From: CAIQPV01 sp964480365
GTDB taxonomy: Bacteria > Pseudomonadota > Gammaproteobacteria > Burkholderiales > Gallionellaceae
Assembly: GCA_964480365.1 (NCBI GenBank)
Contig: CAYZPM010000006.1
Coordinates: forward strand, 1-64,000
Direction: 5' to 3'
Length of the DNA: 64,000 nt
The notes under the pieces were generated by a model, which had not been told where the DNA came from, ran no database searches, and saw only the letters and a list, made by a program, of their open reading frames with translations. Shown one piece after another: positions 59,920 through 64,000 of this stretch (position 1 is the first letter of the stretch; each line of letters opens with the position of its first letter). A program made the translations under genes and the position numbers.

Positions 59920-60630
59920 ATGAGACAAATCGTACTGGACACCGAAACCACCGGCCTCGACCCGAAACAGGGGCATCGCATCGTCGAAGTGGCGGCCATC
60001 GAGTTGGTCAACCGCAAGGTTTCCGAGCGCAGCTTTCATCGCTATCTCAATCCGGAACGCGAGATTGATGCGGGCGCGGCAGAAGTGCATGGCCTGACCT
60101 TGGAACGTTTGCAGGACGAGCCGAAGTTTGCGGAAATTGCACCGGCGCTGCTCGAATTCATCAGTGGTGCGGAACTCATCATCCACAACGCGCCGTTCGA
60201 CGTCGGTTTCCTCAACAAGGAATTGGAACTGGCCGGTTTGCCTGCATTGAGTAACTATTGCTCCAGCGTGATTGATACATTGAAGCAGGCAAAGGAATTA
60301 CATCCCGGCAAAAAAAATAATCTGAACGCCCTGTGTGACCGCTACCAGATAGATAATTCGCATCGCACCTTGCACGGCGCGCTGCTTGACACCGAATTGC
60401 TGGGCGAAGTCTATCTGGCCATGACGCGCGGGCAGGATAGCTTGCTGGGCGATGGCGGCGATGAACAGGAAGCACAGGCTGCCGCATTTTCTGCCGACAT
60501 GCCGCGACTGGCAGTTCGGGTGATGCTTGCGAGCGATGAGGAACTGGCGCAACACGTACAGCAGTTGTTCGACATAGACAAGGCCAGCAAGGGAGCCTGT
60601 CTTTGGAAGCAGATGGAATTGCAGGCATAG
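59920..60630 (+). CDS. dnaQ: DNA polymerase III epsilon subunit (proofreading exonuclease)
   Basis: 236 aa from the ATG at 59920. Exo I DTETTGLDP, Exo II HNAPFDVGFLNKE, Exo III HRTLHGALLDTELL, the DEDDh set of epsilon. The C-terminus beyond about residue 185 should contact the alpha subunit. Standard length and genomic place next to rnhA. Confidence 0.97.
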   Translation: MRQIVLDTETTGLDPKQGHRIVEVAAIELVNRKVSERSFHRYLNPEREIDAGAAEVHGLTLERLQDEPKFAEIAPALLEFISGAELIIHNAPFDVGFLNKELELAGLPALSNYCSSVIDTLKQAKELHPGKKNNLNALCDRYQIDNSHRTLHGALLDTELLGEVYLAMTRGQDSLLGDGGDEQEAQAAAFSADMPRLAVRVMLASDEELAQHVQQLFDIDKASKGACLWKQMELQA

Positions 60631-61481
60631 TGTCCAGAAAGTCAAAACGCATCCTTCTGCTGTTGCTGAGTGCAGCCCTGCTGCTGTACCTCGCCGTTTG
60701 TGCTTATATGTGGGCAACCCAGCGGCAACATATTTTTGAACCTAGTCCGTTGCTGCAAACCACTCCGGATCGTTTGGGGTTGAAGTTCGATGAACTGCGC
60801 ATTCCGGTGGGGAGTGGCGCAGATCAGGGCGAGCTGTATGCATGGTGGGTTCCGGCGGATAAATCAGACGCGCCGACCTTTCTTTATCTGCACGGCAATG
60901 ATCGCAACCTCAGCAACCATTTGGAGCATACGCTATGGTTGCACAATCTTGGCTACAACGTGCTGGTGGCGGATTATCGCGGTTATGGCAAGAGCACTGG
61001 GGGCGAACCCAGCGAAGCAAAGGTATATGAGGACGCCGAGGCCATCTGGAATTATTTGCTCAAGCAGCACGACAGCTCACCCCGGCACACTTTCATTTAC
61101 GGTTATTCATTGGGTGGCGCGATTGCGATTGATCTCGCCGTACGTCATCCGGAGGCGGCGGGGCTTATAACCGAAGGCACCTTCACTTCCATGTACGACA
61201 TGGGCAAGCGCAAATATGCTTACCTGCCTGTGGATTGGTTGTTGAATCAGCGCTTCGACTCGCTGAATAAAGTGGGCAAGTTGAAGATTCCGGTGTTGTT
61301 CATCCACGGCACGTGGGACAGGTTAATTCCCTGGCAGATGAGCCAACAGCTTTTTGAGCAGTCGCCACAACCGAAATTCCTGAAGCGCATCGAAGGCGGG
61401 GAGCACATCAACAGCGGTAGTATTGGCTTGGTAGAATACCGCGATGTCGTAAGCGCGTTTGTGCAGAAATATGTGCACTAA
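60630..61481 (+). CDS. membrane-anchored alpha/beta hydrolase (BEM46-like)
   Basis: About 283 aa from a GTG at 60630 that overlaps the dnaQ stop; a TTG at 60603 is an alternative. N-terminal anchor ILLLLLSAALLLYLAVCAY. Hydrolase fold: LYLHGNDRN, ADYRGYGKST, nucleophile elbow GYSLGGAIA, Asp in HGTWDRLIP and His in GGEHINSG. Serine hydrolase facing the periplasm; substrate unknown. Confidence 0.85.
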   Translation: MSRKSKRILLLLLSAALLLYLAVCAYMWATQRQHIFEPSPLLQTTPDRLGLKFDELRIPVGSGADQGELYAWWVPADKSDAPTFLYLHGNDRNLSNHLEHTLWLHNLGYNVLVADYRGYGKSTGGEPSEAKVYEDAEAIWNYLLKQHDSSPRHTFIYGYSLGGAIAIDLAVRHPEAAGLITEGTFTSMYDMGKRKYAYLPVDWLLNQRFDSLNKVGKLKIPVLFIHGTWDRLIPWQMSQQLFEQSPQPKFLKRIEGGEHINSGSIGLVEYRDVVSAFVQKYVH

Positions 61482-62653
61482 TGACTGAGACCGTAGATGT
61501 GCTGATCGTCGGTGCCGGTGCTGCGGGCATGATGTGCGCCCTGACCGCCGCGCAGCGTGGGCGGTCGGTGCTGCTGCTCGACCACTCCGAAACGCTGGCG
61601 GATAAAATCCGCATCTCCGGCGGCGGGCGCTGCAACTTCACCAACCTCAATACCAAGCCGGAAAACTATCTTTCCGGCAACCCGCATTTTTGCCGCTCCG
61701 CGCTGGCGCGTTTTACCCCGCAACATTTCATCGCGTTGCTGGACAAGCACGGCATCCGTTACCACGAAAAAACGCTGGGGCAATTATTCTGCGATGAAGG
61801 CTCGGAAGCTATCATCGCCATGCTCAAGGGCGAGTGCGATGCGGCTGGTGTGGGCTGGTGCGTACCTTGCAACATTCAGAATATTGGTAAGAAAGATGTA
61901 TTTCAGGTCGCCTCCAGTCGTGGCATATTCAAAACGCAGTCATTGGTGATCGCAACTGGCGGCCTGTCCATTCCCAAGATTGGCGCCACCCCCTTCGGCT
62001 ACAAGATCGCCCAACAGTTCGGCATCCCTGTGACCAAGCTCAAGCCGGGGCTGGTTCCGCTGAATTTCCATCCTGAAGAATGGGCGGTTTATTCAGAATT
62101 GGCGGGCATCTCCGTGGATGCCGTGGTGAGTTACGACAAGCAATCGTTCCGTGAAAATTTACTCTTCACCCATCGCGGCCTGAGTGGCCCGGCTATTTTA
62201 CAAATATCCTCCTACTGGGAACACGGGCAACCACTCTCCATCAACCTGTTGCCCGCTTGCAACATGCATGAATTATTCGCACAGCAGCGCGGTAGCCGCA
62301 TGTTGCTGAGCAATTTTCTCGCGCAGTATTTGCCCAGGCGCTTCGCCGAAGTGTGGTGCGGACAATTGGCCGAGAACAAACCGCTCAACCAATATTCAGA
62401 GAAAACATTGGCCGAGTTTTCCTGTAAGTTGCACGGCTGGCAGATTACCCCGACCGGCACGCTGGGCTATAGCAAGGCTGAAGTCACCTGTGGCGGCGTG
62501 GACACGCACGCGCTGTCCTCCAAAACCATGCAGTCCAATGATGTGCCCGGTCTGTATTTCATCGGCGAAGTAGTGGATGTCACCGGGCAGTTGGGCGGCT
62601 ATAATTTCCAGTGGGCGTGGGCATCCGGGAATGCGGTCGGACAGACAGTTTGA
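61481..62653 (+). CDS. HI0933/YhiN-type flavoprotein
   Basis: 390 aa; start overlaps the preceding stop (TAATG). FAD motif LIVGAGAAGMMCALTAAQRG, RISGGGRCNFTN, PKIGATPFGYKIAQQFG and the C-terminal GLYFIGEVVDVTGQLGGYNFQWAWASG are diagnostic for the HI0933 family (NAD(P)/FAD-dependent, role not well defined). Soluble. Confidence 0.93.
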   Translation: MTETVDVLIVGAGAAGMMCALTAAQRGRSVLLLDHSETLADKIRISGGGRCNFTNLNTKPENYLSGNPHFCRSALARFTPQHFIALLDKHGIRYHEKTLGQLFCDEGSEAIIAMLKGECDAAGVGWCVPCNIQNIGKKDVFQVASSRGIFKTQSLVIATGGLSIPKIGATPFGYKIAQQFGIPVTKLKPGLVPLNFHPEEWAVYSELAGISVDAVVSYDKQSFRENLLFTHRGLSGPAILQISSYWEHGQPLSINLLPACNMHELFAQQRGSRMLLSNFLAQYLPRRFAEVWCGQLAENKPLNQYSEKTLAEFSCKLHGWQITPTGTLGYSKAEVTCGGVDTHALSSKTMQSNDVPGLYFIGEVVDVTGQLGGYNFQWAWASGNAVGQTV

Positions 62654-62703
62654 AATCGGAAGTGCGTGTATAGTATGTCGCTCCTGCTATTGCTGGAGCA
62701 GAC

Positions 62704-64000
62704 ATGTCCGTCGAAACCGAACTCAAACTGCGCATCGCACCTGAGCACTTGAACCGGCTCAAGCGCCATCCCTTGCTCAAAACTTTGGCATCGTCACGCG
62801 CCGCCACGCGCAAGCTGTACAACGTTTACTACGACACTCCCGATCTAAAACTGTGCCAGCGTGCGATGGCTTTGCGTTTGCGCCGTATCGGCAAGCGATG
62901 GCTGCAAACCCTGAAAGGCGGCGGCGGGGTACAGGCTGGGCTGCATCAGCGCAACGAATGGGAAGTGCCGGTAGCCGGTGAGGCGCTCGACTTCGATGCG
63001 CTGGATAGCAACGCCAGCAAGCTTCTGCCGCTCGCTTTGCGCAAAAAATTACAGCCGCTATTCGTGACGGATTTTTCCCGTACCTCCCGCATGGTGGTTT
63101 TCGATGGAGCGGAAATAGAACTCAGTCTGGATAGCGGCGAAATTCGGGCAGGGCAGGCAAGCCGCCCGATTTCCGAACTGGAACTCGAACTCAAATCCGG
63201 TGAATCTGTGCAGTTATTCAAGCTGGCTCAAGCCCTGCTCGACATCGTGCCGCTGGAAGTTGAGCACACCAGCAAGGCAGAATACGGTTATCTGCTTCAC
63301 AGTGCGGCCCAACCGGCTGTGGGCAAGGCGAGTTTCCCCAGCTTGGAAAAATCACCGGGCGTTGCTTCCGCCATGCAAAGCATGATCGGCTCTTGCCTGC
63401 TGCATCTGCAAGCCAATATTTCCGGCACCATACAAAGACAGGATGAGGAATACTTGCATCAGGTGCGCGTCGCGCTACGCCGTTTGCGCGTGGTGCTGAC
63501 GATAACGGCATCGTTCCGGGCCGACGATGAACTGACCAAGCTGCATGAGCAAGTGGCGGAACTGTGCGTGGAGTTGGGTCGCTTGCGCGAATGGGACGTG
63601 TTCGTGACGAAAATTCTGGCGACGTATCGTGCGCGCCTGCCGGAACAGGGTGAGCTGCGCTTGTTGCACGCCAGCGAACAACTGCGCGAACAACACCATG
63701 CCGCTGTGGAAAGCAGGCTGCAATCGCAGGACTATCAGCGCTTTTTGCTGCGCTTCGGCGCATGGATGCACGGGGACTACTGGAATGAACCGGCTGCGGA
63801 CGGTTTAACCCTGCCGTGTTTTGCTGCTCAAATTCTGGATAAACGCAGCCGACAGGTGGACAAGCGCGGAAAGGATATCGCCACAGCCAATCCCAGCCAA
63901 CTGCATATGCTGCGCATTGCCTGCAAGAAGCTTCGTTACAGTGCGGAAATATTTGCTTCGCTGTTTGATCCGTTTAAAGCCAAACGTTATCTGTCCGCGC
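62704..64000 (+). CDS. CYTH-CHAD protein, 3' end beyond the window
   Basis: 432 residues visible from the ATG at 62704 (GGAG upstream); the frame stays open to base 64000. Residues 1-200 are a CYTH triphosphate-tunnel domain: ETELKLRI (the ExExK signature), RLRRIGKRWLQTLKGG, ELELELKSG. From about 225 a CHAD domain follows with HQVRVALRRLRVVL and the second histidine repeat HMLRIACKKLRY. By analogy with YgiF it may be an inorganic triphosphatase; CHAD binds polyphosphate. Confidence 0.93.
   Translation, partial: MSVETELKLRIAPEHLNRLKRHPLLKTLASSRAATRKLYNVYYDTPDLKLCQRAMALRLRRIGKRWLQTLKGGGGVQAGLHQRNEWEVPVAGEALDFDALDSNASKLLPLALRKKLQPLFVTDFSRTSRMVVFDGAEIELSLDSGEIRAGQASRPISELELELKSGESVQLFKLAQALLDIVPLEVEHTSKAEYGYLLHSAAQPAVGKASFPSLEKSPGVASAMQSMIGSCLLHLQANISGTIQRQDEEYLHQVRVALRRLRVVLTITASFRADDELTKLHEQVAELCVELGRLREWDVFVTKILATYRARLPEQGELRLLHASEQLREQHHAAVESRLQSQDYQRFLLRFGAWMHGDYWNEPAADGLTLPCFAAQILDKRSRQVDKRGKDIATANPSQLHMLRIACKKLRYSAEIFASLFDPFKAKRYLSA

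Noticed and set aside
1..64000. CRISPR arrays, rRNA genes and chromosomal origin
   Set aside because: No regularly spaced direct repeats, no rRNA sequences and no cluster of DnaA boxes were seen.

Overview
The window looks like the chromosome of a betaproteobacterium, most plausibly a sulfur- or iron-oxidising member of the Nitrosomonadales/Gallionellales. Grounds: the gloB / methyltransferase / rnhA / dnaQ order shared with other Proteobacteria, a QmoAB-HdrCB electron-transfer cluster with a DsrC-like protein nearby, the oxygen-independent ubiquinone genes ubiU-ubiV-ubiT, several c-di-GMP proteins and RND/ABC exporters. The lineage is inference from gene content, not a search result.

Bases 1 to about 11181 read as the right end of an integrated island. 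They carry a GHKL-type ATPase cut by the window edge, a 149-bp inverted-repeat element, a Lon-like AAA+ ATPase without protease, a DUF5710-HNH protein, a formylglycine-enzyme-fold protein lacking the usual cysteines, a lone ParB-like protein and a tyrosine integrase. The island stops at a 3' half of tRNA-His; the intact tRNA should lie left of the window. A second, decayed integrase sits just outside that junction.

Bases 11.9-22 kb hold a folE2-thioredoxin pair, an RND efflux pair with a frameshifted ArsR-like remnant beside it, and a very large PAS / histidine kinase / GGDEF / EAL protein whose EAL domain has lost metal ligands. Bases 22.4-32.9 kb are two minus-strand operons: (i) an unknown conserved protein, a DsrC/TusE-like protein and a small protein; (ii) a YfcE-like phosphodiesterase, qmoA, qmoB, hdrC, hdrB, ubiU, ubiV and ubiT, closed by a good terminator. 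A NarXL-like two-component pair with a cysteine-rich GAF domain is transcribed divergently from operon (ii). Together these suggest anaerobic sulfur-linked electron transfer into a quinone pool that can be made without oxygen.

Bases 35-48 kb form a signalling and uptake region. Two paralogous membrane sensors (one histidine kinase output, one GGDEF-EAL output) and a periplasmic ABC_sub_bind protein stand beside an operon for a ThDP enzyme, an SDR and two small citrate-synthase-like proteins, followed by a TonB-dependent receptor. The ThDP operon and the receptor share a long conserved, apparently structured 5' leader with a compensatory base-pair change. This is the strongest candidate here for something undescribed.

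Bases 48-57.5 kb carry a DevBCA-like ABC exporter with its outer-membrane channel, small membrane and lipoproteins, a Cys/Met PLP enzyme, a flavoprotein reductase and a histone-H1-like DUF2934 protein. Bases 57.6-64 kb are housekeeping: tRNA-Ser(GGA), gloB, a methyltransferase, rnhA, dnaQ, a hydrolase, a HI0933-type flavoprotein and a CYTH-CHAD protein cut by the window end. Several palindromic intergenic repeats recur through the chromosome part.
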